From assembly GCA_044227505.1 (NCBI GenBank), contig JBGAWP010000003.1, positions 1 through 64,000 of the forward strand: a stretch of 64,000 nt of DNA. The letters run 5' to 3'. Under the pieces are notes generated by a model. It was not told the origin of the DNA, did no database searches, and saw nothing but the letters and a program-made list of their open reading frames with translations. Within the stretch, counting starts at the first letter, position 1; each line of letters begins with the position of its first letter. The position numbers and the translations under genes are program-made. This document shows, piece by piece, positions 18,401 through 25,872 of this stretch. This stretch comes from UBA7236 sp044227505 (GTDB taxonomy: Bacteria; Bacteroidota; Bacteroidia; Chitinophagales; BACL12).

Positions 18401-19733
18401 TTTGATAAACTTCATTATCCATTTGATCTCGACTTAGTTTTTTAATACCTGTGTGATGATGTTTACTTTGAGTGATGCGGTGTAAAATACTTTCAACAAT
18501 AATTACAGCTCCGTCTACAATTAATCCGAAATCAATAGCACCTAAACTCATCAAATTTCCACTAACACCAAATAATTGCATTAGCGCAACGGCGAATAAC
18601 ATTGCAAGTGGAATAACAGAAGCAACAATAAGTCCTGCTCTTACATTACCGAGAAATAAAACAAGTATAAATAATACAATTAATGCCCCTTCTAAAAGAT
18701 TTTTTTCCACAGTAGCAATGGCTCGGTTAACCAAGGATGTTCTATCAAGATATGGGTCAATAACCACTCCTTCTGGTAAAGCCTTTTGGATAATTTCCAT
18801 TCGATCTTTAACACGTCCAACCACATCTGCACTATTTTCACCTTTTAACATCATAACAATTCCTCCAACAACCTCGCCCTCACCATTTCTGGTTTGTGCG
18901 CCGTAACGAGGAGCATATCCGAATTGAACCGTTGCAACGTCTCTGATTAAAACCGGTATTCCAATACTATTCGTTTTTACAACAATTTTACCGATATCCT
19001 CTAAACTTGTTACCAATCCAACTCCTCTTATATAATAACTACTTTCCTGTTTTTCTATGTACGCACCGCCAGTATTTTCATTATTTTTTTCAAGAGCTTC
19101 AAATATTTCAGGAATGGTAATATCCATTGATTTCAAACGCATGGGATCAACTGCAACTTCATATTGTTTAAGAAAACCGCCAAATGAATTAACTTCTGCG
19201 ATACCCGGTGTTCCAATCAGTTGCCTAGCAACAATCCAGTCTTGCATACTCCGTAGGTCCATAGCAGTAAATTTGTCTTCATAACCTTCCGCCGGGTGTA
19301 AAACATATTGATAAATTTCTCCCAGACCTGTGCTTACCGGCGACATTTCCGGTGTACCTATTCCATTAGGAATTTGTTCTTCTGCCTCTTTTAATTTTTG
19401 AGAAACCAATTGTCGTGCAAAGTAGATATCCACTTTATCATCAAAAACAATGGTTACAACACTTAATCCGAAGCGACTTACGCTTCTAATTTCCTCAACA
19501 TCAGGCAAATTGCCCATGCTGCGTTCGATAGGCGCTGTTACAAACTGTTCCACCTCTTGGGTGGCCAAAGTAGGCGTAGTTGTTATTACTTGTACCTGAT
19601 TATTGGTAATATCCGGCACAGCATCTATCGGGAGATTAATCAATGACACTGTTCCCCAAATTATGAGGGCAAGCGTCATAAAGCCGATAGCAAGCTTATT
19701 TTTAATTGAAAATTGAATGATCTTATTAATCAT
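15402..19733 (-). CDS. CzcA-type HME-RND pump fused to TolC-like outer-membrane factor
   Basis: 1443 residues. Residues 1-1040 are a complete CzcA/CusA pump (12 helices). The TM4 motif IDFGLIVDGAVIIVES is the DFG...DGAV pattern of divalent (Zn/Co/Cd/Ni) HME-RND pumps, not the Cu/Ag pattern. After the last helix (VLPALYLLFNRKIKRK) comes a new hydrophobic stretch, VAIITFLCVNAFLLSEKVTAQ (about 1045-1065). It looks like an internal signal peptide and leads into a full CzcC/TolC-like outer-membrane factor (about 1066-1443, alpha-hairpin repeats and amphipathic strands). This fused architecture occurs in other Bacteroidota. Signal peptidase cleavage after the internal signal would release the channel. 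The adaptor follows directly. Confidence 0.92.
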   Translation of the reverse strand: MINKIIQFSIKNKLAIGFMTLALIIWGTVSLINLPIDAVPDITNNQVQVITTTPTLATQEVEQFVTAPIERSMGNLPDVEEIRSVSRFGLSVVTIVFDDKVDIYFARQLVSQKLKEAEEQIPNGIGTPEMSPVSTGLGEIYQYVLHPAEGYEDKFTAMDLRSMQDWIVARQLIGTPGIAEVNSFGGFLKQYEVAVDPMRLKSMDITIPEIFEALEKNNENTGGAYIEKQESSYYIRGVGLVTSLEDIGKIVVKTNSIGIPVLIRDVATVQFGYAPRYGAQTRNGEGEVVGGIVMMLKGENSADVVGRVKDRMEIIQKALPEGVVIDPYLDRTSLVNRAIATVEKNLLEGALIVLFILVLFLGNVRAGLIVASVIPLAMLFAVALMQLFGVSGNLMSLGAIDFGLIVDGAVIIVESILHRITQSKHHHTGIKKLSRDQMDNEVYQSASKMMNSATFGQFIILIVYLPILALRGIEGKMFGPMAQTVGFAIIGALILSLTYVPMMSALFLSRKTEHKENISDKMMKAIQRAYKPVIEFAIKFKIGVVAVSLALFIGPVMLYNTLGGEFIPTLEEGDFAFHSILPQGSSLSESVKNNARVEKVLLQFPEVKQVIAKSGSAEVPTDPMPPEATDMMVILKDKSEWVTTDNYWELADTMMKELQKIPGVFFESNQPIQMRFNELMTGVRQDIAVKLFGENLDTLLQYANLIAAEIASVEGAGSPQVEKVSGLPQISITYDRNRLAQYGVNVSDVNKIIKTAFAGEPAGIVFENERRYDMVVRLDSTYRKDITDVEALFVPLPNGGQIPLQQVAEVNFKLGPAQISREDGKRRIVVGLNVKDRDVQSVVEDMQKKIEADVKLPIGYYVTYGGQFENLKEATARLTIAVPVALLMILVLLYFTFSSMKQALLIFSAIPLSAIGGVVALWMRDMPFSISAGIGFIALFGVAVLNGIVLISTFNQLAKEGVYDIYERVRKGTMIRLRPVLMTASVASLGFLPMALSHGAGAEVQRPLATVVIGGLISATALTLIVLPALYLLFNRKIKRKISPVAIITFLCVNAFLLSEKVTAQNIEQMPLDSVINIALRNNLQLKTAELEIQKNVQLKKTSFNLPKTELFFENEDLLENNSEGILKIGINQSVEFPTTYIAKNKINNQNIVISETILALTQTDLLKEIKSTYYELIFSLSKKELFQKQDSLFSNYEAAAKAKFEAGESNYLEKISAEAKRKEISLNLNNSNREIIIAQSKLQQLMRVDYFVFPDVSKIGQMALDKTLVNLNHPFLAYYQQQIELASFQKNLAKQNLLPDFSFRYFNQNLFGIDPGYKGYSIGIGIPLAFWSFSAQIKAAETQKQIAQINYENESSQFVAAFSQLFQQYEMSNASVQYFELSGLKQAEEILISSNAMYAAGEIGYFELMFANQQNFDIQYNYLQAKADLNQTIININYFVNK

Positions 19734-19880
19734 AATATGAAAAATATGTAATGAAAAATGAATTTAATCTCGAGTAATATTGAATCTGAAGTCAGTTGCA
19801 GAATCCGGAGTATGCCTTATATATACTTTTAGTAAGTTAAATTAACTCATAAAAATTCAAACACCGAATATTTACTGAAA

Positions 19881-20192
19881 TTAGCTGAATTTGGGCGGCT
19901 GCCAGATACCGGAATCGTGGTTTACGTAATATTCTGATTGGTAATGAACAGTTGTTAAAAGGGTATTTAGCCCCTTTTCGGAGAAGTCATCAGGAAGAGA
20001 ATTCACTTCTGAAGAACTACAACAATTACAACTACAGAAGGGTGGACATAAATCCTGATGCTCCTCCTGATGCTCATGGGTGGTATCAATAGAAATTGCC
20101 ATTCCATCCACTTCAGTATGCAGATCGGCACAAGGCATGATGGTTAATGCCAATAGGAAAATGGAGAAAAAGAGAGCTAATTTCTTATGCAC
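19881..20192 (-). CDS. Small exported Cys-rich protein (DUF6660-like)
   Basis: 103 residues from GTG 20192. Signal sequence to about 21, then ADLHTE, a His/Glu stretch (DTTHEHQEEHQDLCPPFC) and the cluster CPPFCSCNCCSSSE. This matches the pattern of the short Bacteroidota family placed before heavy-metal efflux genes. It is probably a periplasmic metal-binding protein. It sits 147 bases upstream of the CzcA fusion and has a near-perfect phylum-type promoter ending four bases before the start codon, suggesting a leaderless transcript. Confidence 0.75.
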   Translation of the reverse strand: MHKKLALFFSIFLLALTIMPCADLHTEVDGMAISIDTTHEHQEEHQDLCPPFCSCNCCSSSEVNSLPDDFSEKGLNTLLTTVHYQSEYYVNHDSGIWQPPKFS

Positions 20193-20196
20193 GATG

Positions 20197-20226
20197 CAAA
20201 TATAGATAAAAAAAACAGAATCACAA
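20197..20226 (-). promoter_or_regulatory. Bacteroidota promoter TTG-N19-TATATTTG, start codon at +1
   Basis: On the minus strand TTG (20226-20224) is followed by a 19-base spacer and TATATTTG (20204-20197), matching TTG/TAnnTTTG with usual spacing. The GTG codon begins five bases after the last G, where transcription should start. Confidence 0.6.
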
Positions 20227-20263
20227 TATAAATTTCCATGTAGGTTATCTCAGCATAAAACAC

Positions 20264-21289
20264 TTATTCAACAATGTTGTCTTTAGATGTTTTAAGCTTA
20301 TTAAATGGAAAAAACCGATAAGAAATCCCAGCTGTAAATAAATATTGGGAAGCAATTTGTGTGCCATTTACATATTGATAAACCGGAAATTCACCTAAAG
20401 CATAAAATATAAATTGATCATTTGAGTAGGTTAATTGTGGAGTGACAAATAGTTTACGGCTGCCGGTTGCTGAGGTAACGTAATTATAATACCCATATTG
20501 GTACAGGGCAGGATTTATCTTCATTTCATCTATCCATTCACCTCTAACCTGAAGTATGATGCCAAAATTATCAAAAACAGTTTTACCTGCAAATAATCCT
20601 AAACTTGCATAGTCTCCATTCTTTTCACCCAACGAATTCCAACCTTTATGAATATAGGTCAAGCTCGAGAAAAAATTGAGTTTTTTCTTGGGATATCCCT
20701 GAAAAAGAAATCCGTATAAAATAAAATCATTGGAACCTGAAGAAAGCTGCAATGCAGGCGGTTTTCTGATATAATATTCCTCACCTGAAAATGGTTCTAT
20801 TTGTCTTAAAGAATCGTCGTGACTGCCAACAGGAATTTTCCATCCCAATCCCATTGTAACGTCTGTATTTGAATTTGTTCCTGTATGATTATAAATATTA
20901 TACCTCGGAAAAATTATTATATCTGCAATACCTGAGGACGTGATGGTATCTCTATTATCAAGCCCAACCTGTTTCTTGCCTATATAATAACCTGATTCTA
21001 AGGACAATGTGAGATCTTCAGTAATTCCATAAGCTAATCTTAAATACAAATAGTCGCTGGAGTAACTGTCTAAATAATTTACATCTGCTGTATCGCCACT
21101 TAAAAATTCAGTCGTGTAAATCTTTTGATAATTTAAATTTATTTCAGCCTGTTTTTGTTGTAGAACACCTTGTGAGCCATCCCCTGCAATAGGACTGCCA
21201 CTGCCGGCTGCACAACATTGCGCTTTAATTTTATCAGAACTTAAAAACACCAATGCACTAAATAAAAATATTTTCAAAATTGTAATCAT
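20264..21289 (-). CDS. Outer-membrane beta-barrel protein in metal efflux cluster
   Basis: 341 residues from ATG 21289; a GTG two codons earlier is possible. After the signal sequence comes QCCAAGSGSPIAGD, then alternating amphipathic strands (QAEINLNYQKIYTTEF, YLYLRLAYGITEDLTLSLESGY, and a final GISYRFFPF). This is the pattern of a transporter/porin-like barrel of unknown ligand. Similar CCAAG-starting barrels are found in copper and heavy-metal gene neighbourhoods of Bacteroidota. It lies 36 bases downstream of the thioredoxin-like gene. It could let metal or small molecules through the outer membrane; direct evidence is lacking. Confidence 0.65.
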   Translation of the reverse strand: MITILKIFLFSALVFLSSDKIKAQCCAAGSGSPIAGDGSQGVLQQKQAEINLNYQKIYTTEFLSGDTADVNYLDSYSSDYLYLRLAYGITEDLTLSLESGYYIGKKQVGLDNRDTITSSGIADIIIFPRYNIYNHTGTNSNTDVTMGLGWKIPVGSHDDSLRQIEPFSGEEYYIRKPPALQLSSGSNDFILYGFLFQGYPKKKLNFFSSLTYIHKGWNSLGEKNGDYASLGLFAGKTVFDNFGIILQVRGEWIDEMKINPALYQYGYYNYVTSATGSRKLFVTPQLTYSNDQFIFYALGEFPVYQYVNGTQIASQYLFTAGISYRFFPFNKLKTSKDNIVE

Positions 21290-21325
21290 AAACACTTATG
21301 TATATTAAAATAATAACAAATGAAT

Positions 21326-22108
21326 TCAATTTACAAATTTTATCACTTTAACCTGCTCACCAAATACAAACCGGAGGAAATAAATACCCCCGGCAACAGT
21401 TTCTACATTAATTGTGCATTCATGAATACCTTCAGATTCAAATATAGAAACGGTACTTTTCACGATTTGTCCTTCCGCATTAATAACCTGATAACTTGTA
21501 AAACCGGAGTACGGAAGCTCATAATTAACTTTAATTCCCTCAGAGGAAATCACGGCAGAAACTTCAATATTTGAGTTAATATTATTCGATATAATTCCTG
21601 TTACATCACTATTCAAGGCCTCAACTATTGCTTGTTCCAGATCTTCAACATTACCCGCCGCAGCACCATTTTTATTAAAATAAACTATATGTTCTGTTCC
21701 TCCCAATACTACAATTTTAGGCATTCCCGCCGTTCCATAATCAGCCATAGAAATATCCGGGGAGGAAAAAACATTCAAATCCGGACCAATGCCATTTGTT
21801 AGACCCCAATTTGTAAGAACCGTACAATCTGTGTCTGAAACATCATCTACAAGAAAATATAAAATTCTCCCTGGATAAAGTGCTTCATAACTGACAGCAA
21901 TATTGTATGCGGTAAGTGAAGGTGCGATACAGGCACCGCAAGGCATTACCCATGCAATAATGACTACTTTTTCGTTATCTAACTCATCAAATAGGTCGTA
22001 ACTTGTTCCCTCACAGTCGTTTGTGGTAAAATTTGTAGCCGTTGTTTGTGAGAAAGATATTGAAAGAAACATGGTTAATACAAGGATACTAAGTATATTT
22101 TTTAACAT
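21326..22108 (-). CDS. T9SS-secreted thioredoxin-fold protein (CGAC)
   Basis: 260 residues. A signal peptide (1-20) is followed by a TlpA/redoxin-like domain, about 25-165: VVIIAWVMPCGACIAPSLTA has the CxxC active-site pair, and the cis-Pro loop is in GTAGMPKIVVLGG. The last about 80 residues form a T9SS-type sorting domain ending YFLRFVFGEQVKVIKFVN. It should act at the cell surface as a thiol-disulfide or copper-handling protein. A paralogue with the same layout lies at 50441-51229 next to a T9SS multicopper oxidase. It is placed after the adaptor pair of the Cu/Ag pump, in the same direction. Confidence 0.82.
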   Translation of the reverse strand: MLKNILSILVLTMFLSISFSQTTATNFTTNDCEGTSYDLFDELDNEKVVIIAWVMPCGACIAPSLTAYNIAVSYEALYPGRILYFLVDDVSDTDCTVLTNWGLTNGIGPDLNVFSSPDISMADYGTAGMPKIVVLGGTEHIVYFNKNGAAAGNVEDLEQAIVEALNSDVTGIISNNINSNIEVSAVISSEGIKVNYELPYSGFTSYQVINAEGQIVKSTVSIFESEGIHECTINVETVAGGIYFLRFVFGEQVKVIKFVN

Positions 22109-22158
22109 ATAAAGAGATTTAAAGCTAAAATTATTAAATAAAAGCCAGTTTTCAAACT

Positions 22159-23265
22159 CTACATCTTCATTCCTTCATGACCTTCCATAGGATTGGTTCC
22201 CTTCCTGAATAAATACTCACTATATAATAAATAAGCTCCTGAAATAACCACTATATCTCCTCTTTTGAGGCCTGATCTAATTTCTGTAAATTCCTCAGTC
22301 TCTATTCCAGGTTCGATCATGATTAACTCAAATTGTTTATCCCCGGATTGAACCCACACAGATGCTCCCTTTGCGTCCTTGATTATAGCATTATTTGGCA
22401 AAGACAAAACGTTGATTTTATTCAATAAAATAGAAACGTTAATTTGCATTCCGGGAATTAGTTTTCGCTCTTTATTCTCAATTTCCAACCTAAGCACATT
22501 AATTTGTGAAGTTGAATTTAATTCAGGATTAACAAAACTGATTAATCCACTTGTTTTAAACCCTGAAATTCCCGGAATTAAAATAGTAGCTGTCATATTC
22601 TCACTAACCTTATGCATATTATCCGCATAAATTTGAACATCAGCCCAAAGTTCTGTTAAGTCGGAAATGTGATATATAGATTCACCCTGCATAATATAAC
22701 TCCCTTCTGAGTTGTCGATTGAAGTAATAATACCAGAAACACTACTAAAAATAGTAATTACATCGGCAACGAATTCGGCGTTTTCAATTTCTTGTATTTG
22801 TTTAGGAGACAAGCCATACAATAATAATTTGTTTTTTGCGGCAGAAATAATTGCATTAACATCAGCAGCTTTAAAATCAAGCGCCTTTTTCTTTGCCGTG
22901 GCAAGTTTAAACTCTTTGATTGAAAGCAGTAAATCCTCACTATAAATATCATAAAGGGCTTGTCCAATAATTACCTGCTCTCCAATATTTTTAAAATACA
23001 AATTTTCTATTCGCCCCATTACACTTGAACTTATTGAGGTAATATTATTTTGATTTATTGACAACACTCCCGTCAATAACAATTCATCGCCTAATTCTTG
23101 CATCGTTAATGAATCGGTATGAATATTCCCCAGCTGCATCTGAAGATCGCTTAAAATCAACCCTTTACTATCTGGCGGAATAGTCTCAATAGATCCTTTT
23201 TGTTTTTTTCCGTTACAAGAAAAAACAAAAAACGCAGAAAACAATATTAAAATAACTCTAATCAT
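22159..23265 (-). CDS. RND periplasmic adaptor lipoprotein (CusB-like), second of a tandem pair
   Basis: 368 residues, lipobox FVFSCNGK (C17). CusB-like architecture: QLGNIHTDSLTMQELGDEL opening strand, ITSISSSVMGRIENLYFKNIGEQV half-motif of the lipoyl fold, short helical hairpin (KKKALDFKAADVNAIISAAKNK) and beta-barrel. The C-terminus ends HEGMKM. It has no N-terminal YTCPMHP domain, unlike its neighbour 4 bases upstream. RND pumps can use two adaptors with different roles; the pair here likely serves the split CusA-type pump. Confidence 0.88.
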   Translation of the reverse strand: MIRVILILFSAFFVFSCNGKKQKGSIETIPPDSKGLILSDLQMQLGNIHTDSLTMQELGDELLLTGVLSINQNNITSISSSVMGRIENLYFKNIGEQVIIGQALYDIYSEDLLLSIKEFKLATAKKKALDFKAADVNAIISAAKNKLLLYGLSPKQIQEIENAEFVADVITIFSSVSGIITSIDNSEGSYIMQGESIYHISDLTELWADVQIYADNMHKVSENMTATILIPGISGFKTSGLISFVNPELNSTSQINVLRLEIENKERKLIPGMQINVSILLNKINVLSLPNNAIIKDAKGASVWVQSGDKQFELIMIEPGIETEEFTEIRSGLKRGDIVVISGAYLLYSEYLFRKGTNPMEGHEGMKM

Positions 23266-23269
23266 TTAA

Positions 23270-24511
23270 CTACCTACTTATTTTTACAAAACTCTCACTA
23301 TCAAATAACATTTGAGCATTTAGTGCAATTTCATCCGATTCTGATATTCCAGAAATGATTTCTATTTCTTCTGTAGTTTTTATTCCGATATTAACTAGCG
23401 TGGACTTAAAAGCACCATCCACTTTTAGAAAAACTACATTATTATTCCCAAGATTCAAAACTGAAGAATTGGGTATAAAGATACCTTCTTTCACTCCACT
23501 ATTAATTTTGGCCTTTAATAGAGTTCCGACAACTAATTCTTTGTTCAAATTATTAAGATAAACTCGCGCAATAGTTGTTTGTATTTGTTCTGATAAAATC
23601 GGTTGAATAAAATCTATTTTAGCCGCAACTTTCAAAGTGTCGCCTTCATTTGTAAAAAGCGTTACTGTTTGACCTACTTTGATCAGCTCAATATCATCAC
23701 TATAAACATTCAAGTCCACCCATAAATCACTAATATCATAAATATTAAATATAGTTTGTCCCTTTTTTAAATACATCCCTTCACGAATATTCAATTCTGT
23801 ACCGGAAGCCAAATTACTTTCTTTCATTCCAGAGTTAATTTCTGATTTAATTATATCATGTAAATGGCCGGTGTAGGGGCTAAATATTGTAACTGATTGT
23901 ACAACAATTTTTGAAATTTTTAAAGCATTAACTTGAGCTTGTGAAAAACCAAGTAATAACAATCGAGTTTCCGCTGATTGTAAAATTGATTCGTTCGACG
24001 CATCATTTTTTAAAAGAAATAGGTAATTTTCCTGTTCAGTTACAAGTTCCTGACTATAAATATCCATGAGCTTCTGTCCTTTCAATATTGGTTGATATCG
24101 AAATTTTACATATAACTTTTCGATACGACCAGAAACTCTCGCAGATACAGTGTTAATATTTCTAGTATCGTAGTTAACAACCCCCGATGCATTAATTTCC
24201 ACTGCTATTTTTTCTTTTTTCGGAGTTGTTGTTTTAATTGAGCTCACTACATATTGATTTACCGGTTTTAATAAGATCGCCAGATTTTCATTGTTAATTG
24301 TTTCACCGTTGTGTATTTTTTCTACTAATTTCATTCCGCATATAGGACATAGAGTTGGTTCATTCCTAATTATTTGAGGATGCATTGGACAGGTATAAAT
24401 TTTTTGTTCACTATTGGATTGTGAGTCATTTTCGTTTTTTTCAACACTGTTTTTACAAGAGTAAAACGAAAACGACAATATAATTAGTATATTGATAATT
24501 TTGCTTAGCAT
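23270..24511 (-). CDS. CusB-like RND adaptor lipoprotein with N-terminal heavy-metal-binding domain
   Basis: 413 residues, lipobox YSCKNS (C19). Residues 39-62 are a heavy-metal-binding domain (YTCPMHPQI...LCPICGMKLV) found on CusB-like adaptors and copper ATPases. The adaptor core follows (GVVNYDTRNINTVSARVSGRIEKL; YSQELVTEQENYLFLLK hairpin; barrel to the C-terminus). It carries periplasmic Cu(I)/Ag(I) to the pump and joins pump to channel. Gene order is pump N-half, pump C-half, TolC, this adaptor, second adaptor. It is separated from the second adaptor by 4 bases, so co-translation is likely. Confidence 0.92.
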   Translation of the reverse strand: MLSKIINILIILSFSFYSCKNSVEKNENDSQSNSEQKIYTCPMHPQIIRNEPTLCPICGMKLVEKIHNGETINNENLAILLKPVNQYVVSSIKTTTPKKEKIAVEINASGVVNYDTRNINTVSARVSGRIEKLYVKFRYQPILKGQKLMDIYSQELVTEQENYLFLLKNDASNESILQSAETRLLLLGFSQAQVNALKISKIVVQSVTIFSPYTGHLHDIIKSEINSGMKESNLASGTELNIREGMYLKKGQTIFNIYDISDLWVDLNVYSDDIELIKVGQTVTLFTNEGDTLKVAAKIDFIQPILSEQIQTTIARVYLNNLNKELVVGTLLKAKINSGVKEGIFIPNSSVLNLGNNNVVFLKVDGAFKSTLVNIGIKTTEEIEIISGISESDEIALNAQMLFDSESFVKISR

Positions 24512-24573
24512 TGTAAATTCTTTAATATTTCAAATAAAAGTTCCTTCCTTTTCATAGTGACTTTAGCTTTTCT

Positions 24574-25854
24574 TTAATTCTGAGGTAGTTGCAATTGTTT
24601 TTCATATTCTATTTGAATAGTGAGCAGCTCCATCAATTGGTCGTAATAACTAAGTTGAATAAGTTTATAATTTTGCCAAGCATCTAAAACCATAAATAAT
24701 TCTTCCGTATTTTGTTCATAAGCCAAGAGGCTTAATTCGTAATTTTTTTTCATGACCGGCATTATATTATTTTCATACATCTCTAATTGTTGTTTTTTAC
24801 TTTGAAGCATTATTTTAAGGTTCTGAATATTGCCACTCACTTCATTTAATAATATTTGCTGCTGAACCTCCAAAGCATTAATTTCAAAATTTAATCCTGA
24901 TACAGAAGACTTATACATCTTAGATGACCAGGGAACAATTGGAATGCTTACCATAGCCATAAGACTAAATTGCTGTGGATCGGTTCCAAAAGGAACCATA
25001 TGATCAAACTTTATTCCAAAATCAGGAAGTCGTTTTGAATATTCTAAACTCTGTTTCGCTCTTAATACTTCAATATTTTTTGAAATAACCTTGTAATCAC
25101 TTCTATTATTGCTAATTATTGAGGTATCAATCATTATTTTCTCATAATTCTCAATTGCATAGGTTGAATCAACTTCAAATAACGTGTTTTTACTTCTATT
25201 CATCAATGTATTAAGTTCATTCCTTTTCTGATTAATTTCCTGGTCAATCATAATTTTCATTAATTGAATATCTCCCAACATACCTTTAGCTTTATAATAA
25301 GCATTTAATTTATCCATCCCGTAGGTATATCGCAGTTCAGTAGATTGGATAAGGTAATTGAGTAAAGATTCACTTTCATTGATTACTTTTATTTTTTTCT
25401 TAAGTATTATCCATTCATAATAACTCATTTTTGCCATGGAAAAAAGTTCATTTCTTGCAAAATTTTTCATTTCATATTCAGCACCTGACATTTTACTCAT
25501 GTAATCAGAGTTTGCTTTGAGTTTTGCCGGATTTGAAAACATTTGTTCTGCTGAGATCATGAAATTTCCCATACCTTGCTGATTATTCATAACATCCTGT
25601 GTCCACATTTGAGGATTATAAGGAGTCATAAAAAATCCTGCGCCTACACGGGGAGGGTCTAATGCATAAGCTCCGGTGGCATAAGCATCAAGGGCATTAA
25701 TCTGCGCATCATACATTTGTAATTCCGGATTATTAATTTCTATAATTTTAAGTATAGTGTCAATTGACAATATTTGAGCTTTGCTATTATTAAAATAAAA
25801 AAATAAACTAAAAATAGTTATAAACCTTATTGCAGTATTTTTACAAGTATTCAT
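24574..25854 (-). CDS. TolC-family outer-membrane factor (CusC-like)
   Basis: 426 residues from ATG 25854. Signal peptide (about 1-25), then two outer-membrane-factor repeats with long helices (IDTILKIIEINNPELQMYDAQI; MIDQEINQKRNELNTLMNRS). Strand segments are present in DFGIKFDHMVPFGTDPQQFSLMA. A Met-rich section near residues 80-130 (MWTQDVMNNQQGMGNFM) is compatible with copper/silver traffic. It forms the outer-membrane channel for the split CusA pump, 18 bases upstream. Confidence 0.9.
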   Translation of the reverse strand: MNTCKNTAIRFITIFSLFFYFNNSKAQILSIDTILKIIEINNPELQMYDAQINALDAYATGAYALDPPRVGAGFFMTPYNPQMWTQDVMNNQQGMGNFMISAEQMFSNPAKLKANSDYMSKMSGAEYEMKNFARNELFSMAKMSYYEWIILKKKIKVINESESLLNYLIQSTELRYTYGMDKLNAYYKAKGMLGDIQLMKIMIDQEINQKRNELNTLMNRSKNTLFEVDSTYAIENYEKIMIDTSIISNNRSDYKVISKNIEVLRAKQSLEYSKRLPDFGIKFDHMVPFGTDPQQFSLMAMVSIPIVPWSSKMYKSSVSGLNFEINALEVQQQILLNEVSGNIQNLKIMLQSKKQQLEMYENNIMPVMKKNYELSLLAYEQNTEELFMVLDAWQNYKLIQLSYYDQLMELLTIQIEYEKQLQLPQN

Positions 25855-25872
25855 ATTCAATAAATTGTGAAT

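Noticed and set aside
18472..18906. Plus-strand open frame of 144 codons inside the CzcA gene
   Set aside because: It is antisense to a conserved pump and has no family features; several similar frames elsewhere were dropped for the same reason.
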